A DNA stretch of 64,000 nt from Dentipellis sp. KUC8613 (GCA_002286715.1 NSJX01000017.1:313654-377653), one strand, 5' to 3'. Numbered from the stretch's first letter, positions 48,836 to 61,304 are shown. Program-made: numbers and translations. Notes: a model not told the origin generated them from the sequence alone.

Positions 48836-49757
48836 TTAGCGAGACGCTTTGTCATGCACCTCCCCCCGAGCAACGGTCGAGGAGCGCCAGCATATGAGCC
48901 AATTATGACTAGCCTTATCACCGTTCGGCTCCGTCGAGATGTTGAGATTTGGCTCGTACCAGTCGTCCTCGAGTGGAAGGGCGAGGAAATGGTAGCCTGG
49001 TGTGGACGACGCGATATATAGCATAAATGACGCAACTACCGTGCTCACCGGTCCTGTAGCAAGTACCAGGAGCTTCAGAGAGGTCGAAAAGCTGGTGTTG
49101 GTTCCACGACTCTAAGTCCGACAGGAGTAGTTCGCCAGTGACTAAGCTGGTGCTCACAAATACGTAGGCGTCGGTGCGGTAGTCGGCAGGCGCACAATCA
49201 GTGGCAACAGACTCACCGTCGACAGAGCGCTCCGAGTCGGTCCCTCGGAAGCTTTCCATCAACCTGCTGTCGACGATCTCCAGTCATATACCGCGCATTG
49301 GCAACCTCGAGCCCCTCTTCACGTTCTGCTAGCGCAGCGGAGCCGCGAGTCCTGGGCATCTAACAGGAACGGCCCCGCCAACAGGAACGGTTGTCCATCG
49401 GGCTTCACTACCCGCACGAAAGATTCAAGAACCAATAGTTGTTATGGAGCTCACTGCGGAGGAAGGTTATCAGTCGTTTCATGACTCAAATGAATAAAAC
49501 CTGTATACGTACTGATTCCTTGACTCCCCAGCTCAACTTCGCAAGCTCTGCCTTGACAGAAGGAATCATACGCACCATGATCACAATCGTGAAACGAACG
49601 CATCCGCGAGGAGGTTCATACTCAGCAGCCCTATCAACTTCATGAAGCCCGGCTTTCAAAACTGCGCAACCAGGATGTGATTCTGGATGCCCAGAAGGCA
49701 GGAGCAAAGCGAAGTCGGTGGCTGTGAAGCGGGGAACTCGGAGGTTCACGCTGACTT
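48836..49757 (-). CDS. Unknown small multi-exon protein between the two OYE genes
   Basis: The best-supported part is 49259-49049 joined to 48996-48836, reading TSLVTGELLLSDLESWNQ, LFDLSEAPGTCYRTGYHF and LEDDWYEPNLNISTEP to a TAA. Upstream, coding-like pieces follow in phase with plausible splice sites. They are LLPSGHPESHPGCAVLKAGL and PPRGCVRFTIVIM at about 49752-49570, HNNYWFLNLSCG near 49440-49410, and AALAEREEGLEVANARYMTGD near 49340-49290. The N terminus and several junctions are unresolved. No signal peptide or known motif. It is on the same strand as both OYE genes. If only the last two exons are real, the product is 123 aa starting MESFRGTDSE. Confidence 0.42.
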
Positions 49758-49989
49758 CCGGCCCGCCCCGGTCCGCGAGTTAGCGCCCGCATACAACCAA
49801 GCTCGGGCGCCAACGCTGCTTGCAACCTTCCCCTCAGATGCGCATACCAGAGCGAAGGACTCAGACTACAAGCTCTCTAGGGAACTATCAATCCGAAATT
49901 CCTGTTACATTCTAGATTCTACAAGTACATTTCACCAAGCACTTTCTTTCCTTTGTCGCGCAGAGTCGTATCGACTTCTCGATTGTCGT

Positions 49990-51323
49990 TCAGTTCTTCA
50001 AACCCTCGAAGAACGGGTAGTCAATATACCCGACGGGGCTCTTGTGGATATAGAACGTCTCGCGGTTGTATTTGTTCAATTGCAAGTCTTTCTGGAGCCT
50101 CAGTGGGAAGTCGGGCTAGCCACGAAAACACAAGTCAGCCAACAAACCACAAATCACAAACCGCGAATATAGCAGAATCTAGGACACTCACGTTTGCAAG
50201 GAAGTTCCGCCCAAACACCACGAGCGCGTCCCACTTCTCCGCCGCCTCGATGCCATTCTGCCTCTTGTACCCGCCCGCGGTCAAGAACGCGCGGTCGCGG
50301 GGCCAGATGTCGCGGAGGAACTGGTTCGACTCCTGCGCAGAGACCCCGCTCGCCGCGTCCGAGTCGCCCTTGATGACGGGCTCGACGACGTGGATGTACG
50401 CGAACTCGGGGAGCCTGTCGCGGATCTGCGTCGTCACGTACGCGAAGGTCGGCTTCGGGTCCTTCATGCCCATATCTGCGAAGAAACACCACAAGCACGC
50501 GATGTTCAGAGTTAGAATCGCTACATAGGACGGAATATGGAGGCTGCGTACCCTGGAAGGTCGACCACGGGCTGAAGCGGATGCCGGTGCGCTTTTGCCC
50601 GACCGCCTTGGATACCGTCTCGGCCACCTCGAGCGTGAACCTCGCACGGCCCTCGACCGAGCCTCCATACTCGTCCGTGCGTTTGTTCGTCTCGTCCTGG
50701 ATGAACTGGTCCAGCAGGTAACCGTTGGCATTGTGGATCTCCACGCCGTCGAAGCCCGCCTTGTGCACCGCGTTGTCCGCGGCGGTCGCGTACAGCTGCA
50801 CGTACTCCTTGATCTCGGCCTGCGTGAGCGGGCGCGGCGTCCCGCCGCCCGCCATGGGCACGTCGGACGCGGACACGAGGTCGTATGCGGGGTTCTCGCG
50901 CTTCAGCTGCGAGGGGTCCGCCGCGCGTCCGAGCGCCCAAAGCTGCAGGTAGATGAAGGAGCCCTTAGCATGCACGGCGTCTGTCACCTGTACCCCAAAT
51001 CCAGGACATGCAATTCAGTGCGGATTCTTAGATACGGGAGGTCTGCCACTTACCCTCTTCCACCCAGCTATCTGTGCGTCTGACCACACGCCCGGCACGT
51101 TATCGGCACCCCCCGCCTGCGGCGCGATGAACGTCGCCTCGGTGATGAGGAGCGTCCCGGGCGTGCTCGCGCGCTGCGAGTAGTATTCGACGGCGAGGTC
51201 GCCGTGGACGTGCGCATCGTCTGCGCGGTAGCGCGTCAGAGGGGCCATGACCACCCGATGGGCAAGCTGCAGATCGCCCAGCTTGTAGGGCTGGAAGAGC
51301 TTAGGCTGGGTTGAGGACGTCAT
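49990..51323 (-). CDS. Old Yellow Enzyme family NADPH:flavin oxidoreductase, 371 aa (OYE-B)
   Basis: Exons 51323-51054, 50987-50552, 50475-50192 and 50115-49990 mirror OYE-A exon for exon; exon 2 is 436 nt in both. Motifs are [46 protein letters not shown] (HxxN and Tyr), [17 protein letters not shown] and [17 protein letters not shown]. The same reaction is expected as for OYE-A. Between the two paralogues the segment after the active His differs (CGN against NAN), as does the loop before WPRD, where this copy has an insert ([12 protein letters not shown]). Those differences could change substrate choice. It lies downstream of the aldo/keto reductase on the same strand, 742 nt away. Confidence 0.92.
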
Positions 51324-51406
51324 GCTGCTGCTGTGACTGCTGTTGACTTCACTGGTGATGAAGGTGATGAAGAGAAAGGATAGAGTTCAGGAGCCAGCTG
51401 TATCGT

Positions 51407-51417
51407 CTTATATACCT
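51407..51417 (-). promoter_or_regulatory. TATA box of OYE-B
   Basis: Reads ggtatataag on the minus strand about 85 nt upstream of the ATG at 51323, nearly the same position and sequence as in OYE-A. Confidence 0.5.
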
Positions 51418-52065
51418 GTCGAGGCCCATGGTGGAATCTGGATGTCCACTCCTTCGATGTCAGCGAATCCCAGAGGTAGAGAGATTGCGCATGGTCCTAG
51501 TAAGTATAGGCGGTCCCCTTTACTAGCCTTACAAATGTCGTCATCGCGCGGCTCTAACACTCGGCCGCAATCAACGAATCAGAACAGTTGGTGCACACCG
51601 AGGGCGCTCCTCTCCCCCCTAACACGGCAACCGGTATCGTTCACCCGGTCGCTTTTCGAAAACCTAAAGACAAATGCAATTTTGTGAGTAAGAGAACAAA
51701 CAGACCGCGAGCTCGACTCAGAGAAACAGCTTGTCAACTTCGGCTTATTCAGACTTTGGCCGAATTACAATGTAAGGACTTATAAATAAGTAATCCTCGT
51801 TCTTACTTCGCTTTGTACTGACTTGACTAAGCATCCTCCTTTCATGACTTGAGCTATTGACATTACCGGCAGCACGCACCAGAAGCACAAAGCACTTGGC
51901 AATTCAGGAATCCTCCGGTCGATGTCCTATCGTCTCCATACATCGAAATCGCAGAACAGCTTCCATACACCAGAACCTGATCACGTTCACCAGCCCGAGT
52001 TCCAATATATGTGCCACGCCATCGACGACCACCTGCTCGCCGCTGCACCTGCCCGGGGGCCAGAC

Positions 52066-53634
52066 TCACCACCCGAGCTGCTCCGCGGTCCACCCAGACA
52101 TCTTCCCATCAGGCCCGATCTTGTTGCACAACCGCTCATAGCGGTCGAGCGCTGTGATCCTCGCGAAGTCGAGATCACTAAGCTTGGGCAGCTGCACGGC
52201 GGCCCTCAGTCAGCGTTTTCTCCCTCGCATGGAGGGGATCCGGGCACGGGATATGGTACGCACGTTGATGTTGTCCCGCTGCCGCTGCGCGTCGCTCGAC
52301 TTGCACACGGGCACGACGCCGCGCGCGACGTGCCAGGCGAGGATGATCTGTGCGCTTGAGACGCCGTATTTCTTCGCGAGCTCGAGGATCACGGGGTCGT
52401 TCCGCACCGTGCCGTATCCTGCATGGCCAGTCCATGAACACGGACCCATCTCACTGCGATCCATTCAGACAAAAGAAAGGGAAGCGTACCTGTAGGCGTA
52501 TACGCGCACGTCACGATCCCCTTCTCCCCTTGCCACTGCTTCAGCTCCTCCTGCTGCAAATACGGATGCATCCTGCCCCATACCACACCGTCAGCCTTCC
52601 CTATCTCACGTTCAATGAACATGAAGCATGACTTACTCGACCTGATTCAGCGCCGGCACGATCTTCGCCGTCTCGAGCAGCTCCTCGAGCGTCCGGATCG
52701 AGAAGTTCGACACGCCGATCGCGCGCACCTTGCCGTTCGAGTTCGCCAGCACGCGCTCCATCGCGGCCCAGGTGTCCTTGAAGTCGACGGCGGAGTCGAC
52801 GCGGTAGTTGCCTTCCGCGTCTTTGGGGTCGCGGTCGTCGTCTGGATGTCGGCCGTGTCAGCAAGAAACACACAAGGATGAGTACGCGTTTGCGCATTGA
52901 GAGAAGGATATCGAAATGGGAACGCACTGTCGTAGACCATGGCGATAGGGAAATGCATCAGGTACTACATTCACATTCACCCCACCACTCATCAGCTCAT
53001 CCGCCACTTCCAATCGCAGCGAACCACTCACCAAATCGATATAGGTCCCCAGCGCGTCCAACGACCGCTCCACGCTCTCCTCGACCATCCTCGCGTGGTG
53101 CCATCTACGTACACGTCCAGCCGGTCGTCAGTGCTTCTTCTCTCTTCTGGGAAGCTAAAGTACGCACGGCAGCTTCGTAATGACGAAGATCTCCTCGCGC
53201 GGGATGCCACTTTCCCGGATCGCCTCCCCGACATACTGCTCCGTGCCTACACGCCATGACCCGTCTCAGCCTCAAAAAGAAGTGCCCTAGAAATGAACGC
53301 ACCATATCCATACGCAGTATCCAGCAGCCTATACCCCGACTGCGTCCCCCGTAGCCAATCCCCTCAACAACAGGTAAGAGTGAAAACGAAGAGCAGACGC
53401 ACCTTCAGTGCAGACAGGATCCACGGCTTCGACGTCGCCCACTGCTCCGGCGTCGTCCCGCTCCAGCAGCCCAGCCCTGTATCCCACATACATTAGTATA
53501 CTGCATGCCGCATATAGGCACCATACCGCTGGGGCAGAGATCGGATGCAGGTATAGTGGCGGGGACGCACCGAGGGCAGGCATCTCCACCCCGTTCGCAT
53601 TCGGCAGCTTCACCTTCGGGAGCGAGGCGGCCAT
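52066..53634 (-). CDS. Aldo/keto reductase, about 310 aa
   Basis: Ten small exons join in phase, the first 53634-53571 (MAASLPKVKLPNANG), the last ending TGA at 52068-52066. The barrel motifs are GYRLLDTAYGYG (catalytic Asp and Tyr), IFVITKLPWHH (catalytic Lys), LMHFPIAMV (catalytic His), KVRAIGVSNFS, ALNQVEMHPYLQQ, VVPVCKSSDAQR (NADP 2'-phosphate binding) and RIGPDG-like tail NKIGPDGKMSGW. It reduces aldehydes or ketones with NADPH; substrate cannot be read from sequence. Length is normal for the family. Located beside two ene-reductases on the same strand, it would let the cell reduce both the C=C and the C=O group of reactive carbonyls, but co-regulation is only inferred. Several introns start gtgcgt. 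Confidence 0.88.
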
Positions 53635-55342
53635 CGGTGCAGCTACAGCGTGCTTGATAGATCGATCTAGCTAGTAACTGCCGAGTCTATACCTAGCCCG
53701 CAGTGTTTCAAGCTTCAAGCTCAGATCGCGATGAGCGAACAGAGCAGTATGGTATATGTATCCGCCCCGGGCCTCTGCACCATTGATAGCACCAGCATCA
53801 CTGGCATGCATCATGCATACGGCCCCCCCGCGCCGGCCACCCACAGCTGACAAGTGCCGCCGCACAGACACAAATAGCCACGCTTCGGCGGTGGCCCGTC
53901 GTCCGTCGCATGCAGTTGCCGCCGGGTCCAGCACCGCAAGGACCACTGGATCTTGTAGCTGCAGGTGTAGATGGCATCGGATGCGGGCTGGGATAGCGCG
54001 TGGTCGCATGACGCGCAGCATACCAGGTGACCGATACCCTGTATATATATGCGTATGTATGGACGGATGAAACGAAACGGATGTGTATCAGCCATCTGTC
54101 AAGCTCAAGTTGCCGCATTGGTGTATGTGGGTATGCAGGGGTTGGGAGGAGTGCAAACCTTGCTTTGTTCTGCGAGTGGGATGGGGATGGAGGTTCCTTT
54201 GGTTCGGTGCCGGGACCGGGGCCGGTGTGCGTGTTCTGGGGGGGCTGGTATCTTGAAGAGAGTCTGCAGAGCTGTCTGAGGTACTAATTAGTTGCGTATC
54301 CGCACGCGAATGCGGGGGCAGCAGGCTGAAGCTTTCACGGTCAGCATGCCATGCTCTCGACATTGAGCTTACCTACCGTCACCTCACCGTCAACGTTCGC
54401 GTCAGCACCCCCATCCAAACCCGCACCTCCGCACCACCCGCATCTCGTAACGCCCACGCGCGTGAGTAGCGCGCCCCTCAAAGCAGCCTAGATCCATACG
54501 AAAAGTCAGTGCGGCGTCCAAAGGGGGGTGATCCGGACCTGCCAGCGGGCTGCATATGCATGTTCCGCCCAGGAACGACGCCAGAAACAAGGAACGAGGA
54601 ACCGCGGCCCGCAGCTGTCAATGCAGCCTGCAACATCGAGAAGAGAAAGAAGGAAAGACGGAACCGAGGGGGAAGACTGGTGCTGAAGCTGTCAATGGGA
54701 GGAAGAGGGTGATTCAGAAGACCGTTGAAAGCGCGAGCAAGGAAGGAGAAAATAGAGAAAAATATTAGCATGGGGAGCCTCTAAGATACAATACGTACAC
54801 CACCGGAACTGGTACCACCACGCACGCGCGATCGAGCCAACAAACAACAATCTCCGACCAACAGCCAGCCAACAACATCCACTCGGGAAAAAAAGGCAAA
54901 ACAGCGAACAAAGGGAGCGTAAGAGTGTAAGCTTAAAGACGAGGCAGGAAGTGGAAAGTGGGAGAGCGAACAAGGTGGGAAATATAGAACAGGAAGAATA
55001 GTCGTTAAAAGTAGTAGGGAGCGAAGGAGGGGGAGGAGAGGGAGGTAAAGGAAAATAGGATAGGATAGGCGTTATGTCGTACGTATGGATGCATGTGTAG
55101 ATATGGAACAGGTATTGTGGGTGTGTGGATTGAGAGAAGACGTCAACGCGAGCGCGAACGTGGAAGCAAGAAGGACGCAGAACGGGGAAAGCGCAAGTTC
55201 GAAGTCTGAGCTTAGACCTTGGACGCGCCGATGGGAAGAAAAACAAGACGGAGGCAGAGCGAAGCGAGATCTAGTCCAAAGCCAGATTCCAAATTCTTCA
55301 TTCCGGGTGGTCAGACAGGGATACGCACACGAAGAGCAGCGA
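53635..55342. other. Gene-free 1.7 kb, purine/pyrimidine-biased near 54.7-55.1 kb
   Basis: No gene supported. The segment about 54630-55070 is rich in AAG/GGA runs on the plus strand, giving long but low-complexity hydrophobic frames on the minus strand that I do not accept as genes. Confidence 0.5.
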
Positions 55343-57416
55343 CTACCGCTTCCTCTTCACTGCGCGATCGTCCTCGCCACCCGACATCATGCCCGCCATG
55401 CCCTCCCCGCTCGCGCCGCTGCCTTCGCCCTCGACTTCGCCAACGCTGCTGCCGCTCCGCGAGCCATCGGCCTCCGCTTCTGCCTCAGCCTCAGCTTCAC
55501 CATCCATGCTCGGCATAGGCGAACCGCGGGGTAACAGAGCGTCCGGCTCGTCAACGACCATCGCCTCCGAATCTTGCTCCGGCTCGACGCTGCCGCCATT
55601 CTCCACATGCGGGGGTACCGCCGCGGGCTCGACATCGCTGTCCTCCTCCGCTAGGTCGAGGACATTTGGCGGGCGGCGCACGCGCGCGGTGCCCACGCCG
55701 CTCTCGTCGACCTCCGTCTCCGGCTCGCGCTCCTGCTCATCCTCGACGTCCACCTCGACATCGACCTCCACGTCCGCCTCGAGATCGGCGAACGTGCGGC
55801 AGAGCGGACACGAGAAGGCGGGATGGTGCGTGTCGAGCATCGGCCGGATGCATTTGTAGTGGAACGCGTGCGAACAGGGCGCGATGAAGAGTGCCTGCTG
55901 TATCGAAACGGCGAAGAGGCCTGCGGGGGGTCATATGAGAAAAAAATGACAAACGTAACGTAAAGCGAAAATGGAAGGTGGGGAGGATGGGAACGAGGGT
56001 GGGGGTGATACGTACAGATGCAGCAGTCGCCAAAGCCCGACTTGGGCACGCTCTTTTTGGGCCCGGATTTTGCCCCGGCAGCAGCAGCCTGCAGCGGCTC
56101 CGCGAGGGCCTTGAGCTGGCGCAACGCATTTGTGCTGCGAGTCCGTTCAGTAACGCGTAACTGCGGAAAAGTGCAGAAAATGCAGCCACTGACTTGAACG
56201 CATTCGCCGAGTTCTGCCACTCCCTCCCAATCTCGATGCGGATCCGCACACACTTGTAGATGTCCTCGGTGCCGCCCTGGTAGTCCACACCCAGCTGCAG
56301 CGTGTCGCCGTCCTTGATTTCGAACGCCCTGCTCTCCTGGTTTGCCGCGGACAGGCGGACGTGGTTCAAAAACGTCCCACTCGAGCTCTTCGTGTCGCGA
56401 ATGAAAAACTTTCCGCCCGCCTCGCACCACACCTCCGCGTGTGCGCGGCTGACGACCTTGCTCTTGAACGCGAGCTTGTTCGAGCCGAGCGCATTGTGCG
56501 CAGCGACGCCCATGCCCGAGCGGTCCGTGAAGCGCCCGATGCGCAGCGGGAGGTCGTGCTCGGCGACGTCGCGCATGATCGGCTCGAAGCGCAGCGAGCG
56601 GCGCGAATCGATGTGGGGGACGAGGCGGATGCGGTGCCTTGGGCCTGCGGACAGCGCCGAGGGCATAGCGCTTGTGGGGGCAGATGCCGCGATGCCCGGA
56701 GTTGGCGCGGCGTGGGAGGTGGATGTGTTGATGGGGCGTGCGGCGACGATGGGGGCCTGTGGTGTCGTCGTGCTTGCGAGCGTCCCGCCCGAGCGGCGGC
56801 GGCGCAGGATCTGGCCGAATGTGTGGGCGCTGGCGGGGACGCTGCCTGAGGGGGTCTGGAGCGCCGGTGCGCCTGCGGGGCGGCGGCGGTGGCTTCCGAG
56901 GCCGGGCGAGGGCGGGTTCATGGTGCTGGAGGGCGCGTTGGTGACGGGGGACGGGAGAGAGGGAAGTGGCGGAGAGTTGCGGGTGGTGTCGAGAACGGGT
57001 TGGGCGGCGTGCGAGTGAGAAGCGCCGCGTGGGCGGGCGCGTAAAAAGGAGCCGAGGATGCCAGTCGTTGTCTGGCGCAAGGGCGGGCTTTCTGCCGACG
57101 GCGAGGACAAAGAATCCATTAGCAGGACAAAGCCAGAGTCCTCGTGGGCGGGGTTGCTGTCTGGCTCGTGGTCGGCGTCTGGGGTGGATCGGATCGAGGT
57201 GACAGACTGGACTGATGTACGGCGCTGGGCACGGGAGGAGGCGCGTCGGGGAACGACAGTGGTGACAGAGTTGAGAGAAAAGCGGTTCTGGCGACGACGA
57301 CGGCGACGGTCGTCGGTTGAGGAGGAGGGGGAGGAGGAGGCTTCAGAGGAAGAGCTGGACGACGAGCCCAGCGCCACCGCGCTCTGCTTGAGCCAAATCA
57401 GGATGTCAGCCACCAT
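55343..57416 (-). CDS. FHA-RING ubiquitin ligase, Dma1/CHFR type, 639 aa
   Basis: Exons 57416-56194, 56134-56016 and 55920-55343 join in phase. A long Ser/Arg/Pro-rich N terminus precedes an FHA domain at about residues 290-405, with LRIGRFTDR, KSKVVSRAHAEVW and DTKSSSGTFLNHVRLS, the phosphothreonine-binding residues. It is followed by a RING finger, GDCCICLFAVSIQQA, APCSHAFHYKCIRPML and FSCPLCRTF. The tail is strongly acidic and ends AVKRKR. FHA followed by RING is the arrangement of yeast Dma1/Dma2, fission yeast Dma1 and CHFR, which couple phosphorylation to ubiquitination in mitotic checkpoints and septation. The ATG chosen, MVADILIWLKQS, is the first in frame; the codon before is TTG. 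The RING is split by the last intron. Confidence 0.85.
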
Positions 57417-59251
57417 CAATCAAACCGAATAAAAAAACAATAGAAAATGAATGAAGAGTCTAGTAAAGTCTCCGAAGACCAAGTCAAGACCAAGGTCCGG
57501 TGCGAGCAAGTCTTTCTGTGTTCTGTCTCTGCCCTCCTTAAGTATATCTCTCGTGTCTCTACCCCGGCGTCGCGTCGCCCAAACCGCCAATTCCCCGCAC
57601 AGGTATGTCCATGTGCTGCCGCTGACCCCTCCCACGGATCATTTTCTCTCGCAACTCATATCCACAGCGCTCCCAGTCTGCACTCCCTCTGTATCGCCCT
57701 CGCGCACGTAAGCCCTATATAGCCTCGGACGTGCGCCCTCCACTCCGCTCCCGACACATGACAGCAGCTTTCCGCGGCACAGACACGCCAATGGGCGCAA
57801 GGCTGCATTTCCCGCGCAGGTGCTATGGCGACAACGCTCTGTGCCCATTCACACAGGATCATACAAGTGTCTAGTACTAGTATCCTTGTTTTGGACCGTC
57901 CTGCACCAATGCGGGCCGTCCCCCACAGCCGCGTTGGCTCCCATCGCGCTACATTCGCCGGCGACCCTGCAATCCTGGGAAGACCACTTTCGTGCAAGCA
58001 TCCTCCATGCAATGATGTTATGAACGACTCGGGACTCTCCTCGTCGCCTCCGCCTCGCTGCCGACCGCCGATCGAGCCTTTCGCTTGCCGCAAATCCCCC
58101 TGACCCCGCAATGAACGTGCCAAGTCGAGCCTTCTCCGAACTTAACTGATCTCGCCCGTATCTCCATGGGTCTTGTCTTCGCTGTCACTGAAGCTTGGAA
58201 AACGCATTCCGCCTTTCGCTCGGCCGTGGTCTTATCTTGCGCACCCAGGCCATCGTGCATCCCCATTCTCGTTCGACATTCCGTTCTGATTGTCAGATTA
58301 ATCGGCGCGGTCAGCAAACGTCTGCATATGTACACTCAGTCGCGCTCTGGAGTCAGGATACCGTGACGCAGTGGCTCGCACGACATTTGCACCGACTGCG
58401 ATTCGTCCCAGCCGCTTCGTTGACATATTGACAACATCCATCCCTGTGCACTCCGGTGTATTACCTACGCCTCCTAAATGCCACTTTTCCTTCTGCTACA
58501 ACTCCGATGGCTTTGGTGCCATGAATCATGAATCAGGATGACTTGCGACGCTTGCAGACATTAATAGCACTGGTACGTCGTCGTCCTGTTGAATCGCGCA
58601 GCTACCAGCGTCCAGCGACCCTCGAGCATTGACATCTCCCAGCGCCCAAGTAAGTGACGTCACAAAACCGACTCCCCTCCCTGCAGGGGAGTATTTCGCT
58701 CTTTCCAGTACATTTTTCCCTCTCGTTCCACGACGCACGTGTGGTCTCACATTAACATTTATAATAATGCTGCAGGAACAGGTGGTCTTTTCCCAGAAAT
58801 GCACCTAAATCAGGCTTAGACCTCCTCATCAATGGCACGTCCGAAGACGTGTCCTGTGACACTGGTTTCCTACATGCACCTCCTCGTTATCAACGACCTG
58901 ATCAATGCCTATAGCCTAACGTTGCAATCGCAATCACCACGAGACGCAGAAGCCGATATCATCGCGCGCGCGCGTTGGATGCTCTACCGCTGATTGACTC
59001 TGCGCGTAGACATCGGACAGGCATGAACTTGCTGGTGGTGGTAGCAACGAGGATGATGCAGTTTCGCTTGTATCGATACCGTGTTGGTACAGTAGTAAGT
59101 TGCATGCTAGCCTCGATCGTGCGTCAGGAAAGAGACCGTGATAGATGACGTTCAAAGCTATATATCATTTATTTGTACTTACACAAACTACAGAGCCTTC
59201 GATCAATATACAATTCTTTACATCCCACCCCACAGCCCTTGTGCTCAGACA
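57417..59251. other. Gene-free 1.8 kb
   Basis: No gene supported on either strand. CT-rich DNA near 57530-57720 is probably the leader and promoter of the FHA-RING gene's neighbourhood. I found no tRNA-like cloverleaf. Confidence 0.5.
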
Positions 59252-61237
59252 TCACAATTCTTCTTCTTCCTCCTCTTCCTCGCCCTCATCCTCTACCTCT
59301 TCTTCCTCGCTCTCGCCCTCCTCACTACTCTGACAATCCGACCCTACCATCTTCCGCGTCCGCCAAAACACGCGCTCCTCCAACAGCTCCTCCAGCTCCT
59401 CCAGCGTCCGCCCATCCGGCCGATGCACGCCCTCCTCCCCCGCACACTCCTCCACTACGAGCATCTGCATCTGCGCGCCCGCCTCCCGGCGGCGGCGCAG
59501 CGCCGCACCGAGGCGGCGCCACATCGCGCCGCTGAAGTTCGCCGCGGGGAAGCTGAGCAGGCGCAGGCGCGGGAGGAGCAGGCTGCGCCAGTCCGCCTCC
59601 GTATCACGCCCTAAATCATGCTCACCGTCAGGCCCGTCGCCAGCAAACGCGTCGAGAAAGCCCGCGAGCAGCGACGCGCTGTCCGCCTCGGGCCCGTTGC
59701 TGAGGAAATGCAGATCCTCGAGCCGGCGCATGGGCGCGAGCGCGCGCAGCCAGGTCTCCCGCGGGAGCGCGCGGTCGATGTTGAGCTCGATGTAGGTCGT
59801 GTGTGTGAGGCTCAGCTGCGCCAGGATCGCGCCGAGGTCGAGAGGGGCGGCGGTGTTGGCGGGGCCGGCGACGTCCGAGTCGGAGTCGGAGTCGCTGTCG
59901 TCGTCTTCGGGCTCGCGCAGGACGACGTGCAGCTGGGTGCCCAGCGGCCCGTCCGGGTCGCTGAAATGCCCAACCTCATTCTCTAGGTCGTCGTCCACAT
60001 CGATATTTGACTCATCAGAGTCATCGTCCTCCATGTCCTCCTCGTCGCGCGGCCGCACGCGCCCCGCGACCTCGAGTAGATGCGCGTTCAAGAACACAAA
60101 CACGTCCGTGACCCTGCGCATCGCCGGCGCCGGGACGTTCTCGAGCAGGCTCAGCGCGACGACCGTGGGCGCGACCTCCCGCGGGCCCCAGCTGTCTATC
60201 TCGGGGCTGTCATACAGCTCGCAGTCGAGGTACAGCGAGACGTGCGGCGGGAGGACGAAGTAGCGCAGGAACTGGTCCACGGCGGTCGCCGCGTCCGTGC
60301 TGATGCGGATCTGGCGCAGCCGCGGCAGCACGATCCTGTGCGCGAGGTCGGGGGCGTGCAGCGGGTACGGCGATGCGGGTGCCACGACGGGCTCGTGCGG
60401 CAGTGCGCCGATGAGCACGAGCGTCTCGAGGCGCGTCCACGTCGCGACGCACGCGGCGAACGCGGCCATCGGCTCGTCCTTCCAGAGCGTCGGGTGCCGC
60501 AGCGCGACGTGCGTGAGCGAGCGGAAGAGCGGCGCGGAGGGCGGCAGCTGCACGCGGCAGGTGAGCGCGACGTCGAGCAGGCGCAGGCGCGGCGTGTGCT
60601 GCGCGAAGAGCGTGTCCGTGCACTGCAGCCAGTGGTTGGCCCCCGCGTTGACGAACTCGCTGCCCGAGCAGCCCGAGCACGCAAGTGAGAGCGCCTCCAG
60701 GCGTGGCGCGGGCCTGCCGTCGAAGCACTGGAATACCATGGCCACGAAGTTGTGCTGCGCGGCGATGATCTTGACGTCCGTCATGCGAGAGAAATGAGGT
60801 AAGGCAATTTGGAGAGCCTTGATCGCGCCGGGGAGATTGGGCTGAGTCTGGTCGATGCATAGTTCGAGGGGCATCTGGCGCGAGCGGCGGATGCACGCGT
60901 TGGTCCATGCGGGGTTGTGCGTGAGCTGCGTCCAGAGAGCGGGGTAGCCCAGTGCGAAGGTACGCCAGCGCTTGCACACGTACAGAATGTCTGTCCAGGA
61001 CGGCGCTTCCACCGCAGCCTGCCATTGGCATGGCGTGCGCGGGGGAGAGGGCTGCTCTGGAGGGTCAGTCCCTAAGATCTCGACCCTGAGGGAGGAATCG
61101 CTTGGGAGCAGGAGGCGGAAGATGGTACCGAGGATCTCATTGGGGAGGCGGGAGATGGGAGGATCAGTGGACCACGGGATTTGGTTGGTGGGCTCCTTCC
61201 GAGCCTGCGGAGGACCGCTCGTCGGAAGACGACGCAT
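59252..61237 (-). CDS. F-box protein, 661 aa, tandem paralogue 1
   Basis: A single coding exon. It starts MRRLPTSGP at 61237, the first ATG after a 5'-UTR intron (61245-61304). ISRLPNEILGTIFRLLLP near residues 28-45 is the F-box, followed by APSWTDILYVCKRWRTFAL and YPALWTQLTHNPAW. The body has leucine-rich strands (LRLLDVALTC, LEDLHFLSN, LLLPRLRLLSFPA), and the protein ends in a long acidic run of Glu. It is about as long as, and motif for motif like, the neighbour at 61852-63870, so the two arose by tandem duplication. Expected to bind Skp1 and recruit substrates to an SCF ligase. A longer frame starts at 61270 but uses intron sequence. Confidence 0.8.
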   Translation of the reverse strand: MRRLPTSGPPQARKEPTNQIPWSTDPPISRLPNEILGTIFRLLLPSDSSLRVEILGTDPPEQPSPPRTPCQWQAAVEAPSWTDILYVCKRWRTFALGYPALWTQLTHNPAWTNACIRRSRQMPLELCIDQTQPNLPGAIKALQIALPHFSRMTDVKIIAAQHNFVAMVFQCFDGRPAPRLEALSLACSGCSGSEFVNAGANHWLQCTDTLFAQHTPRLRLLDVALTCRVQLPPSAPLFRSLTHVALRHPTLWKDEPMAAFAACVATWTRLETLVLIGALPHEPVVAPASPYPLHAPDLAHRIVLPRLRQIRISTDAATAVDQFLRYFVLPPHVSLYLDCELYDSPEIDSWGPREVAPTVVALSLLENVPAPAMRRVTDVFVFLNAHLLEVAGRVRPRDEEDMEDDDSDESNIDVDDDLENEVGHFSDPDGPLGTQLHVVLREPEDDDSDSDSDSDVAGPANTAAPLDLGAILAQLSLTHTTYIELNIDRALPRETWLRALAPMRRLEDLHFLSNGPEADSASLLAGFLDAFAGDGPDGEHDLGRDTEADWRSLLLPRLRLLSFPAANFSGAMWRRLGAALRRRREAGAQMQMLVVEECAGEEGVHRPDGRTLEELEELLEERVFWRTRKMVGSDCQSSEEGESEEEEVEDEGEEEEEEEEL

Positions 61238-61244
61238 CCGTGTA

Positions 61245-61304
61245 CTATATATCAAGACACAGTAAGGCATCGCCGAAACATACTATACGCATACTGTAGC
61301 TCAC
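61245..61304 (-). other. 5'-UTR intron of F-box paralogue 1
   Basis: gtgagc donor, tatag acceptor, 60 nt, ending 7 nt upstream of the ATG. The upstream exon has no ATG back to the TATA box. Confidence 0.5.

Noticed and set aside
54692..55246. 184-codon hydrophobic minus-strand frame
   Set aside because: It is the complement of purine-rich simple sequence, rich in Phe/Leu/Ser/Pro, with no domain and no supporting neighbours.
60080..60688. Plus-strand and minus-strand Arg-rich frames over the F-box gene
   Set aside because: Shadows of the GC-rich F-box coding sequence in other frames.
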